Both the position numbers and the translations under genes were made by a program. From CALZIK01 sp046756565 (GTDB lineage Bacteria; Acidobacteriota; Thermoanaerobaculia; Multivoradales; JAHEKO01): a stretch of 64,000 nucleotides of DNA. The notes beneath the pieces were generated by a model that worked only from the letters and a program-made list of their open reading frames with translations, searched no databases and was not told the DNA's origin. Positions 16,855 through 25,239 of the stretch are shown in pieces. The number at the start of each line of letters is the position of its first letter. Positions within the stretch are counted from its first letter, which is position 1. The stretch lies in assembly GCA_046756565.1 (NCBI GenBank), contig JBHHWO010000002.1:5761-69760 (forward strand), written 5' to 3'.

Positions 16855-18999
16855 TCAGGGCATCAAGGTGGGGTCGATGATCACCGAGAGCTTCGCCCCC
16901 TGATGAAAGGAAAGTCCGCCGTCGAGGCGTACCGATACACCGGCCCGCAGAGTCAGATTGCCGGTGCCTTCGACAACAACCCCTGGGCCCACCGAGACCA
17001 GTTCGCAGGCCGCGAACTCTCGAGCGGTTGCCACGGTCTCGTTGGAGATCTGAAGAACGGCGACGCTCACAAGGCCGTCGCCATCGTTGCAGTCGTGGGA
17101 AAAACAGACACCATCGGCATCGCTGTCAAGCGTGGCGTTGTTGCCCGTACAAGGGTCACAGTCGTCGGGCACGCCGTCGCCGTCGGCGTCGAAGGTGTCG
17201 TTGAATCCAGGACACATGTCGCAGGGGTCGGGCACACCGTCGCCGTCGGCGTCGTTACCCGAGCAGACATCACAGCCGTCGGGAATGCCGTCACCGTCGA
17301 TGTCCAACGTATCGTCGAAACCTAGGCAGATGTCGCAGGTGTCGGGTACGCCGTCGCGGTCGGCGTCGAGTGCGTCGTTGAAACCGGGGCAACGGTCGCA
17401 GGCGTCGGGCGCGCCGTCTCCGTCGGCGTCGAAGGCGTCATCGAATCCGGGGCACAGGTCGCAGCCGTCGGGTACGCCATCTCCGTCTGTCTCCGCCGTG
17501 TCGTTCCATCCGGCGCAGATGTCGCAACCGTCAGGTACGCCATCACCGTCGGTGTCGACCGCGTCGTTCGCTCCGGCGCAGATGTCGCAGGCATCGGGTA
17601 GGCCGTCGGCGTCTGCGTCCAGGGTGTCGTCGAACCCCGGACAGACGTCGACGGCATCCGGCACCCCGTCGTTGTCACCGTCAGGACTGGGCGCTACGAT
17701 CACGGCGTCGAAGCCCTCGAGCGCGAAGGCACCCATCAGGCCGGCTATGCGTATGACCCCGCTGCCCGCCGCCGGCAGGGTGGATGCGAGCTGAGTGCCG
17801 TCGAAAGCTACGTGGACGTCGGGTGTCTGGTCGCCATCGGCATCTCCGAGCACCGCGGATCCCGCGATAGGCGCGACACTATTGGCGGTGAGGGAGCCGA
17901 GGTCGATGAGCGCGAGATCGTAGCCGGGTAGTTCGAGCGTAGCCGACACCTCCGCGTGCACCAGCGGGTCGAAGACCTGCGGCTCGACCTCGACTTCGAG
18001 CTGGACGACGGTCTCCGGGTCGACGTAGCTGTCGAGGCCGTACATCTCGATGCGGGCGGTGGTGTTGGCGGTCGTCACCAGGCGCCCCGAGGGATCGATC
18101 AGAACGTCAGTGGGAGTGGCGAGCTGGCCCGGTCCCACGCCGACGTCGTTCACGTCGCCGATCGTCACTACCGTCGCCCCCAGGCGGTCGATGACGTGGA
18201 CCCAACCTTCGAAGGCGTCGGACACGAAGATCCGGCCGAGAGCGTCGGCCCAAATGCCCTGCGGCATGTTGAAGCGGCCGCTGCCCGAACCTTTTTCCCC
18301 CAGGCAGGCGACGAAGGCGCCGGCGCGGTCGAAGATCTGGATCCGGCCGTTCAGCTGGTCGGTGACCAGCACCTCGTCGGCGACGGTGTCGATGTGGATT
18401 CCAGCGGGAAACTGAAACTGCCCGTCGCCCGTGCCGCGCGCGCCGAAACCGAAGCGCTTGACGCCAGCGACGTCGTACACCTCGACCCGGTTGGCAATGC
18501 TGTCGACCACCCAGACATCGCCGGTCGCCGGGTCGACGGCGGCGTCGCCCGGCAGGCCGAACTCGCCGGCGCCTTGGCCCAGGTCGAAGAGTGCCTGCCA
18601 GTCCGAGGTGTAGGCCGTGACACGGCCGTCGACTCCGTCCCCAACGTAGATTCGGTCGCCGGCGGCCGTTACAGCGACACTCACCGGCTGGCCCAGGCCT
18701 TCGCCCACGGTCAGGAGCCTGCCGTCGGCGGCGCGCACCGCGACCTTGGCGCCTACTGCATCGGCGATATAGATGCGCCCGAGAGTGTCGACGGCGAGCC
18801 GCGTAGGAGTCTGGAACGAAGCGCGGTAGCCGCGCAACCACTCCACTGTGGGCGCCGGTAGCGCCGAGGTCCCGCCGCTCGAACAGACCGTCGCCATCGC
18901 AACCGTCGCCACCGGTCCGAACATGCCAAGCAGCAAGAGCAGCCAGATCCGTAGCGGCGGCACCGGTCGGCCGACAGCTCGAGTGTCGCTCTCACTCAT
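16855..18999 (-). CDS. Exported NHL-repeat propeller with thrombospondin type 3 calcium repeats
   Basis: The start at 18999 is preceded by GGAG at a normal distance and gives a 714-residue protein with a hydrophobic N-terminus (about residues 17-36). NHL repeats (about 45-310), such as FQTPTRLAVDTLGRIYIADA and FNMPQGIWADALGRIFVSDA, should form a six-bladed propeller. A cohesin-like beta segment follows. A block of roughly ten thrombospondin-type-3 units (about 425-640, of the form DGDGVPDGCDICAG) is rich in Asp and Cys and should bind many calcium ions. The stop lies 4 bp before the next start (16850). It may be a surface-exposed scaffold for the cytochromes on either side. Confidence 0.82.
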   Translation of the reverse strand: MSESDTRAVGRPVPPLRIWLLLLLGMFGPVATVAMATVCSSGGTSALPAPTVEWLRGYRASFQTPTRLAVDTLGRIYIADAVGAKVAVRAADGRLLTVGEGLGQPVSVAVTAAGDRIYVGDGVDGRVTAYTSDWQALFDLGQGAGEFGLPGDAAVDPATGDVWVVDSIANRVEVYDVAGVKRFGFGARGTGDGQFQFPAGIHIDTVADEVLVTDQLNGRIQIFDRAGAFVACLGEKGSGSGRFNMPQGIWADALGRIFVSDAFEGWVHVIDRLGATVVTIGDVNDVGVGPGQLATPTDVLIDPSGRLVTTANTTARIEMYGLDSYVDPETVVQLEVEVEPQVFDPLVHAEVSATLELPGYDLALIDLGSLTANSVAPIAGSAVLGDADGDQTPDVHVAFDGTQLASTLPAAGSGVIRIAGLMGAFALEGFDAVIVAPSPDGDNDGVPDAVDVCPGFDDTLDADADGLPDACDICAGANDAVDTDGDGVPDGCDICAGWNDTAETDGDGVPDGCDLCPGFDDAFDADGDGAPDACDRCPGFNDALDADRDGVPDTCDICLGFDDTLDIDGDGIPDGCDVCSGNDADGDGVPDPCDMCPGFNDTFDADGDGVPDDCDPCTGNNATLDSDADGVCFSHDCNDGDGLVSVAVLQISNETVATAREFAACELVSVGPGVVVEGTGNLTLRAGVSVRLDGGLSFHQGAKLSVIIDPTLMP

Positions 19000-19034
19000 C
19001 TGCAAGCTCCGGAATGAGTGGCAACCGTCACGTA

Positions 19035-21719
19035 TCAAGGCCTCTCAATTCGCTTTTCAAGGCCGAAACGGCACATCCCGTGCGCGTTCTCTTCGAGAAT
19101 CTTCCACTCGCTTCCCTCCCGAACGAGCTCGAGCGTCTTGTCGACGGAGTCCGAGCAGAGACTGGAGCGATAGGCCTGGCAAAACGAGACGCGAACCCGG
19201 TCGCGGCTCGATTCGGTGATCGATAACGACTCGATATCGACTTCGATCCAGGCTGGAGCCAACAATCGTTGCCGACGAAGCCTTTGCCAAGCGTCGCGCT
19301 TCGCGCCACTCGCGGGTCGGAACTCGGCCGAATAGGAGGACAGGTAACGGTCGACGTCTCCGGCCGCCCACGCGGCGGCCCAGCCCTCTACGACCGATCG
19401 GATGGCCCTTTCCTCCTGGCTTCGATCCGGTACTGTCGTCTGTTCCCTCTTTCCATCCCGAGGTGCTTCCACTTGCCCGGAAGTCGACTCGGCAGGTTGC
19501 GTTGGCGCCTGCGTCTCCGGCTCGCCTGAACCGGATGGCTCGGCCGGGTTCTGCTCACCCCGGCCCGCTGCGTGCTCGGCAAGATCGAAAAGACCGGAAG
19601 TCTCGGTGATGCCCGGCTCATCCTGCTCCCAGGCGGCTTCCGCTCCGTAGGGATACGGCTCCATGCCGGGCAAGTCCTCCGGCCAGGGCTCGTACTCTGG
19701 AGCTCTCCTGCGGGCGGGTAACGTGCCTGGAAAGAACCGACGTGAAAATCTCAGAGAGCCGGTGACGCCCTCGACCGTTTGAAAGCCCCGCTCGCGTTGC
19801 CAGTGCTCGGCCGATGCGATCAGCTGCACCTTGCCCAGTCTCCATCTGGCGCTGAATCCGAAACGCTCGAATGCCTGGTCTGCCGCCAGGCTATCGACGA
19901 CCTCCCGGTGACTGGCATAGGACTCGAGCTTCAGCGATGGCACGGGTTCCCACTGCGCGCTCACTCTGCCCTCCATGACTTCCGTCTCTCGCACCGGCCT
20001 CTTGAATCGAGTATCCATCCAAACGAGATTCGCCCGGATCGTCCACCTGGAACTCGGGATGTAGGTGAGGCCGTCGGCGAGCCGGAGCGATTCGAATGCG
20101 AGGAGACTGGAGTCGCGAGTTCGGAGTTCGTTGAACGAGCTGAGTTTGATCCGTTGTCCGTCCCGGCGGAGTCTGAAGCCGGCGTACTTGTCCCTACGAT
20201 CGTCAAGCAGAGAATCCGTTTGGCCGGCCAGAAGGTCGTCGCTGAAGCTCCGGAAGCCGAAGAAGCCCGTAATCCAGGAGTAGTCGACGGAAACGTCCAA
20301 CTCGGTGCGGCGCGAGTCGAACCGGCTCTCGTCGGGAACTCGTATTCGATACTCGACCAGAATCGACTGACCGTCGGCGATTCTTCCGCCGGGCAGAGGC
20401 AAGATCTCGGCGAACTCTCCAACGAAGTGGATCTCGTAGTCGGTTCCCTCCTCGAAGATCGTGCTTCCGAGTTCGTCGGTTACGACCACCGTTCCGGGAA
20501 TCACCGCCGGCTGATCGAGCCGCGACGGAACTCCGAATCGAAGCCGCTGTTGCTCTCGGGAGATCAAGAGCTCGCCATCGCCGTCCAGGCTGTCGCGCCG
20601 GTCGTAAGTGCTACCGAGGCGACCGGTGAGCTTGCCCCGTCCGGGCAGCCTCTTTCTGTAGTCGAACTGGAGCCTGGCCTGGTCTTGACTGCTGCGGCCC
20701 GCGTCCGAGGTGAGATCCGATCTGGTGAAGCGAAGGTCGGTGTCGAGGCTCTCCCAGAGGCGGTGGTTAAGCCATGCGCTGAGCCTCTGAGAGTCGGTGG
20801 CTCGACCAGAGAAGGTTTCCTGATTCCTGTATTCGTAGCGCAGGCCGCTTTCGAGGGTGTCCCTGTGGCGCAGGCGGAGGTCTTCGTCGATCGAGAATGA
20901 AGACGAAGTCAGCTCCCCGGACCTGTCGAAGTAGCGTACCGTGGATCGCAGGGTCGCCAGCCGGGGCTCGAGCAGCTCGATTGTGTGATTCAGGCTCGCG
21001 GTCTGAGTCTGATTGCTGAAGCGGGGTGATAGCTCGTCCTCGACATCCTCGATCTGAAGAAAAAGATAGGCCTCGTTGCGCCGCCACCGGTTCTCGGCCT
21101 GGTAGCTCAACGTCTCCTTTTTCTGGTCGAACGCTCGTATTTGCCGATCGAAATCGGAGATCGACTCGAGAGTGTTGTTCCGATAGCTCAACCGCGCCGG
21201 GAAGAACCTAGGTCCCACCTGAAATGCGAGACCGAGGCTGGAGGTGTCGAGCCTCTGGCTGCCGGCGAATTCGACCGGGGTTACGGTCTCAGCCTGGTTC
21301 GCGAACAGAGTGAATCCGTAGGCCTTGTCGGGCATGAAGGTCGCGTTCAGATCGTAGCCACGAACCTTGCCCTCGCCCGATGCTTCCTGGTCGAGTCCGG
21401 AGGTGGTACTGCTCCGTAGAAAACCGAGGGTCAGGCCGAAGTTGACGGTCAGGAAGCGGCGGCTGACGAAGATGGCGGTGTTTCTGAACCCGAATCTCTG
21501 CTCGGTCTGGTTGCGCTCCACTAGAGGCCTGCTACCTGCACTCGAGAACAGATTCTGCTCCTGATGGTCGAATCCCAGTTCCGCGAAGCCCGTCCAGCGC
21601 CCAAGCCGGAATCCGCGGACCGTGGCCTGGGCCGGCGCGACGGCGCCAGCCCAGAGCGCGACAGCGAGGACCGCCGCCGTCACTCTGTGGTCGCCGGCCG
21701 CGGATTCAGTTGGCCACAT
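19035..21719 (-). CDS. Large outer-membrane beta-barrel (putative conduit porin) with C-terminal NTF2-like domain
   Basis: I use the ATG at 21719, inside the end of the upstream octaheme gene; it gives a signal segment RVTAAVLAVALWAGAVAPAQA and an 894-residue product. Residues about 40-690 are a long run of amphipathic, aromatic-capped strands with Arg/Asp-rich turns (for example TVNFGLTLGFLRSST and ESGLRYEYRNQETF), as expected for a large barrel. A proline- and glutamate-rich linker follows. The last 110 residues look like an NTF2/SnoaL-type domain (VVEGWAAAWAAGDVDRYLSS through GSEWKILEEN). Barrel plus NTF2 domain in one chain is unusual. Sitting between an octaheme lipoprotein and a large multiheme cytochrome, it is the natural candidate for the porin of a porin-cytochrome complex. 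Confidence 0.72.
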   Translation of the reverse strand: MWPTESAAGDHRVTAAVLAVALWAGAVAPAQATVRGFRLGRWTGFAELGFDHQEQNLFSSAGSRPLVERNQTEQRFGFRNTAIFVSRRFLTVNFGLTLGFLRSSTTSGLDQEASGEGKVRGYDLNATFMPDKAYGFTLFANQAETVTPVEFAGSQRLDTSSLGLAFQVGPRFFPARLSYRNNTLESISDFDRQIRAFDQKKETLSYQAENRWRRNEAYLFLQIEDVEDELSPRFSNQTQTASLNHTIELLEPRLATLRSTVRYFDRSGELTSSSFSIDEDLRLRHRDTLESGLRYEYRNQETFSGRATDSQRLSAWLNHRLWESLDTDLRFTRSDLTSDAGRSSQDQARLQFDYRKRLPGRGKLTGRLGSTYDRRDSLDGDGELLISREQQRLRFGVPSRLDQPAVIPGTVVVTDELGSTIFEEGTDYEIHFVGEFAEILPLPGGRIADGQSILVEYRIRVPDESRFDSRRTELDVSVDYSWITGFFGFRSFSDDLLAGQTDSLLDDRRDKYAGFRLRRDGQRIKLSSFNELRTRDSSLLAFESLRLADGLTYIPSSRWTIRANLVWMDTRFKRPVRETEVMEGRVSAQWEPVPSLKLESYASHREVVDSLAADQAFERFGFSARWRLGKVQLIASAEHWQRERGFQTVEGVTGSLRFSRRFFPGTLPARRRAPEYEPWPEDLPGMEPYPYGAEAAWEQDEPGITETSGLFDLAEHAAGRGEQNPAEPSGSGEPETQAPTQPAESTSGQVEAPRDGKREQTTVPDRSQEERAIRSVVEGWAAAWAAGDVDRYLSSYSAEFRPASGAKRDAWQRLRRQRLLAPAWIEVDIESLSITESSRDRVRVSFCQAYRSSLCSDSVDKTLELVREGSEWKILEENAHGMCRFGLEKRIERP

Positions 21720-23535
21720 GGCAGCGAACACAGGTAGTGAATCCGATTTCCCACGCGATCCGGCCGTTGTGGCAGGTCGCGCAGAACTCACCCCGCCGCA
21801 TGGCGGTCATGGTGATCGGGTTGGCTCCGGCTTTCATTTCGAACACACTCGGGTGGCACGAGGCGCACTTGAATCGGATGCGATGAAACCAGTGAGGAAA
21901 CGTCGCCGGCGGAGTGTCCTTGCCGGCCAGCAGAAACAGCTCGTCGACCCCCGCTAGCTCGTCAGGACTCAAGCCTTCGATGTTGTTCAAGGCAATCTGG
22001 GCTTCGGCAGCCAGCTCTGCCTCCGAGAGTTCCCTACGCTCGAAGTGGATGTCACCTTTGACCGCGAACGGTGACGGCTCCTCCTCGGCGAACGACAGTA
22101 TGAATGCCGCTAACTGCCAAGCTTGTTCCGGTTGGAGAAACTGACCGAAGCCAGGCATAGGCGTGCCCGGGAAGCCGGTCATGACGACTCGGTACATATC
22201 CCTGATACCGGAGCCGGACTTCGGCGGCCTCCCAGCCGCGAAGTTGTACGGCAAGATCGGATCGCCCCACTCGTCTTTCAGCGTTTCAGCCGAGGCGCCA
22301 TCGGCCCGGCCCGTGTCGCCGTGGCACGCTTGGCAGCCGGCCTGTCTGTAGAAGGCTCGGCCCTGCTCGACCAATTCCGCCGTGACCTCGGGGGTCTCTG
22401 GGATGGTGATCGGTTCGTCCGGCTCTTCATTGGCGAACCGTGGAGAGAAGGACTTGACGAAGTGCGTCAATGCCCAGCGATCCTCGGTTGACAGGGCGAT
22501 CCAGCTGGGCATCGACGAGCCCGGGACACCACGAGTGATCGTCCGAAAGATGTCGTAGTCCGTCGGCAGGGAAGCTCCGATTGTCGAGCGGAACTTGTAC
22601 TTGCCGGCCGTGAAGTCGCGCGGCTTGGGATCCACCCACGGCGCCATCCGGCCCTGGCCGTCACCGGCGTCTCCATGACAGAGAGCGCAGTAGCGCTGGT
22701 ATGCCTGCTGGCCCCGTTTGATCAGCTCGTCAGAAGCAACCAGTGGGCTGTCCAAAGCGCGAGCCAGCTCGGCATCGACAGTCTCGTCGCTCGCCGGCAT
22801 GAGACTCGAGTGACAACGCGCACAGCTCAACTCCGGATCGTAGGACACTCGCCCGTGGCACTTGCCGCAGCCCTCCCCGGCGAGAATCCGGTCCATCGGC
22901 TTGCGCAGCGTCGCGGCGCCGGGATGGCAGCTCGAGCAAGTCAGCCAGAGCGTATGCGAGGCATGTGGGAAGTCCACCGTGAAGAACGGATCTGACTCGG
23001 GCACCAGCTCGAGGTCGAGATCGAGAACCGGACGATCGGGGAATCCGGCCGCCACCGTGGCAAACGTCTCCAGCCGAAAAGGCGGCTCGAAGGGAGTGGC
23101 CTGTGGTTCGGGAAGGGCTCGCGGTTCGATCAATCCATCTTTGATTGCCTGAACCCAGTCGACACCGCCGGCGTAGTCGGTGGGAAGCTGGGTCAGAGCC
23201 TCCTGCCACGTCGTGACATTCTCGAGCGGCGCCTTGACGGCGAGCTCGAGTCCCTCGATTACGGCCTGATCGAGCGGTACGACAGGCGGCGAGTTTCGAG
23301 CTCGCCGAGCCCGCGCGGAATCGTCGCCGGTCGCGGGCGTCGGAGGCGGCGGGACGTTGGGACCAGGCTCGAGGAGGGACTCTTCGACCCTCTCTTCGGT
23401 TGGCTCGGGGAGCCCATCGAAGAAAACCGAAAGCACTTTATGCCTGCTCGTCGTGGAGCAGGCATAGACCGCGGTCAGGCAAACGAGCGACGCCAAAACC
23501 GGTGCAGTTCGGAGTCGCCCTGGTGGTGCTCTCAC
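21706..23535 (-). CDS. Octaheme c-type cytochrome lipoprotein
   Basis: The product has 609 residues. The N-terminus ends in LTAVYAC, with a plausible lipidated C26. Eight heme motifs start at C200, C223, C238, C283, C401, C557, C585 and C602. The order looks like a c7-type triheme domain, two monoheme cytochrome c modules (CALCH and CQACH, each followed by a downstream methionine: SMPSW, PMPGF) and a second c7-type triheme domain at the end. A proline-rich linker of about 60 residues follows the lipid anchor. It overlaps the barrel gene by 14 bp. Eight hemes, a lipid anchor and a coupled barrel parallel the periplasmic octaheme members of Geobacter porin-cytochrome complexes, although I see no sequence kinship to them. 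Confidence 0.9.
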   Translation of the reverse strand: MRAPPGRLRTAPVLASLVCLTAVYACSTTSRHKVLSVFFDGLPEPTEERVEESLLEPGPNVPPPPTPATGDDSARARRARNSPPVVPLDQAVIEGLELAVKAPLENVTTWQEALTQLPTDYAGGVDWVQAIKDGLIEPRALPEPQATPFEPPFRLETFATVAAGFPDRPVLDLDLELVPESDPFFTVDFPHASHTLWLTCSSCHPGAATLRKPMDRILAGEGCGKCHGRVSYDPELSCARCHSSLMPASDETVDAELARALDSPLVASDELIKRGQQAYQRYCALCHGDAGDGQGRMAPWVDPKPRDFTAGKYKFRSTIGASLPTDYDIFRTITRGVPGSSMPSWIALSTEDRWALTHFVKSFSPRFANEEPDEPITIPETPEVTAELVEQGRAFYRQAGCQACHGDTGRADGASAETLKDEWGDPILPYNFAAGRPPKSGSGIRDMYRVVMTGFPGTPMPGFGQFLQPEQAWQLAAFILSFAEEEPSPFAVKGDIHFERRELSEAELAAEAQIALNNIEGLSPDELAGVDELFLLAGKDTPPATFPHWFHRIRFKCASCHPSVFEMKAGANPITMTAMRRGEFCATCHNGRIAWEIGFTTCVRCHVAN

Positions 23536-23571
23536 ATTGCCGCCTTCCGGCCGGAGGTCAGGGTCGGGGCT

Positions 23572-24279
23572 CTATTCTCCAGTGAACTCGAAGCTGACTT
23601 GGGTTTCTCCGCTGTCGGCCACGGTGATCTCCCGCGTCTGCTCACCCAACTTCTCGTGCCAAAGCGAGAGCTGGTGATTCCCGGCGGGAACATCGGCCAA
23701 GGTAAAGCTTCCTGTTTCGTCGGTGACCGCCGTATAGCGACTATCGGTCACCAGAATCCACGCGGTCATCCATCCGTGCACGTCGCACTTGACTTTGATC
23801 ACCTCGGACTCGTCGAAGGTCAACTGCAGAGTCTGCACGAAGCCCGGCTGGGCCAGGTTCATCGGCGGGTTCTCGTCTGAGTAGGTGTGCACGTTGTGAA
23901 GGATGCCGTCGCTGTTGATCACCGCCATCTCCTCGCCGGGACGCGCGATCACCACCCGAGGCTCAAACGTGCAGCCATTCTGGTCGAGCTTCGGCTGCTC
24001 CGAGCTCTCGGTTGCACCCCGGGCGCTCGAGACCTGGACCACCGCCCACTGCAGCCCCTGGTCTTCACTGACGACGAGCTCGGGATCGACCTGCTCGGTG
24101 CCACAGACCGAAGTGTCCTGTGCCACCGCAACAGGTTCTGCGGCGGGCACGGTCCCGTTGAACTTGACCGTGCCTACAACGGTACCAGCCGACAGGGTTG
24201 TCGACAGCGTGGACGTCAGAATCAGGATGGCCAGGACGGCGAGAGCTGATCTTGTCGAGTGGATGGGTCTTACTTGCAT
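23572..24279 (-). CDS. Exported cupredoxin-like protein with carboxypeptidase-regulatory tail (copy 1)
   Basis: After a signal peptide (LAVLAILILTSTLSTTLS) the 235-residue protein has a beta-rich domain with candidate type 1 copper ligands H128 or H131 (LHNVH), C165, H168 and M171 in CDVHGWM, the order expected of a plastocyanin-like site. The last 60 residues (YTAVTDETGSFTLADVPAGN onward) form a transthyretin-like carboxypeptidase-regulatory domain. A very good AAGGAG supports the start. It lies between the tetraheme and octaheme genes, so a periplasmic electron-transfer role is likely. The C-x2-H-x2-M spacing is tighter than in classical plastocyanin, so copper binding is predicted, not certain. 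A paralogue is at 29983-30756. Confidence 0.75.
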   Translation of the reverse strand: MQVRPIHSTRSALAVLAILILTSTLSTTLSAGTVVGTVKFNGTVPAAEPVAVAQDTSVCGTEQVDPELVVSEDQGLQWAVVQVSSARGATESSEQPKLDQNGCTFEPRVVIARPGEEMAVINSDGILHNVHTYSDENPPMNLAQPGFVQTLQLTFDESEVIKVKCDVHGWMTAWILVTDSRYTAVTDETGSFTLADVPAGNHQLSLWHEKLGEQTREITVADSGETQVSFEFTGE

Positions 24280-24309
24280 GAGAGTTTTCTCCTTCTTTGA
24301 GTTCAGGAA

Positions 24310-24339
24310 GAGGCAAAACCGGCGCTCCGGTCTTGCCTC
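24310..24339 (-). terminator. Strong intra-operon hairpin upstream of the cupredoxin gene
   Basis: GAGGCAA and ACCGG on one arm pair with CCGGT and TTGCCTC on the other, with one opposed mismatch and a 4-base loop, giving about 12 paired bases. It lies in the 113-bp gap between the tetraheme cytochrome stop and the cupredoxin start. No T-run follows. Partial termination or protection of an upstream transcript are both possible, and either would set different levels for the genes on each side. Confidence 0.5.
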
Positions 24340-24392
24340 CTCTGGGGGTCGATCTGAGTTTCAGTAACGCGGTTGAGGGACAGCTGTCCGCC

Positions 24393-25202
24393 CTAGCCGC
24401 GGTCGTGGCACTTCTGGCAGATGTACGACGCTCCAGGACCGGTTCCCGAGCCACCGAGGGTTCCGCGCAGCAGCGGCTGGTCGTGAACCAGGCCACGTTC
24501 GTTGTGGACACCGTGGCACGAGGTGCATTCGATTCCTGTGCTGCCCGCCACGGCACCGGCGGAGATGTTGCCGGCGTTGTCGTTGAAGAGGCGGATACCG
24601 AGAGAGGTCGGGTCCGGATTGAAGTCGGCTGTGAACGTATTGGCGCCGGTAGTCACGCCGTTGTAAGTGTTGGTCGTCGTCTGCTGGAAGGGATAGGGGA
24701 ACGCGACCGGGTGGTTGCCGCTCATATTGCCGGTGGTCGGATCGGCGATGTTGAAGACGTCGACGTCGTGTGTGGTTGGATCCAAGGCCGCGGCCCCTGT
24801 CCATGCCTGCTTGTTGAACCAGGCGATGTCACCGATCGCCACCGAACCGTCGTGACAGCTCAGACAGAGCTTGGTCGGGCCCTTCCAGGTGGTGTCGATA
24901 GTGGGGTAGGGAGTGCCGCCGGCCGTCACCGCACCCGCGTCCCAGGAGTAGGTGTTAGACGAAAGTGTGTGGTTCCACAAGAGGCTCTGCTGCTGAGCCC
25001 TGTGGGGTGTATGGCAGAAAGTGCAGCCGCCGGTGGTCGCGGTCGGGTTGCCCGTGTTGCCCGCTGCGATTCCGGAGAAATCGTGCGGGCTGTTCGTGAA
25101 GCCGGATCCTGGTGTGTAGCTCTGCGCCCAGGCCGCTCCCGAGAAGAGCAGCAGCACGGTGACGAGCGTCGTGAGTGCCAACCTGGAGTTTGTTCCTCTC
25201 AT
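24393..25202 (-). CDS. Tetraheme c-type cytochrome, exported
   Basis: The ATG at 25202 has GGGAGGA 5 bp upstream, and the product (269 residues) begins with a clear Sec signal ending in AWAQS. Heme motifs are at C60 (CTFCH), C113 (CLSCH), C226 (CTSCH) and C262 (CQKCH). Conserved phrases HTPHRAQQ, CLSCHDGS, HPVAFPYP and the final CQKCHDRG are typical of the doubled-CXXCH cytochromes common in anaerobic and metal-reducing bacteria. The histidine in the HPV phrase may be a distal ligand. It is the second gene after the sigma-54 promoter and probably a soluble periplasmic shuttle. Confidence 0.9.
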   Translation of the reverse strand: MRGTNSRLALTTLVTVLLLFSGAAWAQSYTPGSGFTNSPHDFSGIAAGNTGNPTATTGGCTFCHTPHRAQQQSLLWNHTLSSNTYSWDAGAVTAGGTPYPTIDTTWKGPTKLCLSCHDGSVAIGDIAWFNKQAWTGAAALDPTTHDVDVFNIADPTTGNMSGNHPVAFPYPFQQTTTNTYNGVTTGANTFTADFNPDPTSLGIRLFNDNAGNISAGAVAGSTGIECTSCHGVHNERGLVHDQPLLRGTLGGSGTGPGASYICQKCHDRG

Positions 25203-25239
25203 TCCTGTCCTCCCATAGAAAGGTTGTAGAGATCGATTG

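Noticed and set aside
15147..16880. Long open frame antisense to the large multiheme cytochrome
   Set aside because: GC-rich coding DNA often leaves an open antisense frame; the translation shows no fold, while the minus strand has 13 heme motifs. The same applies to 12492-13319 plus, 39703-41361 minus, 46272-47045 plus and 51360-52280 minus.
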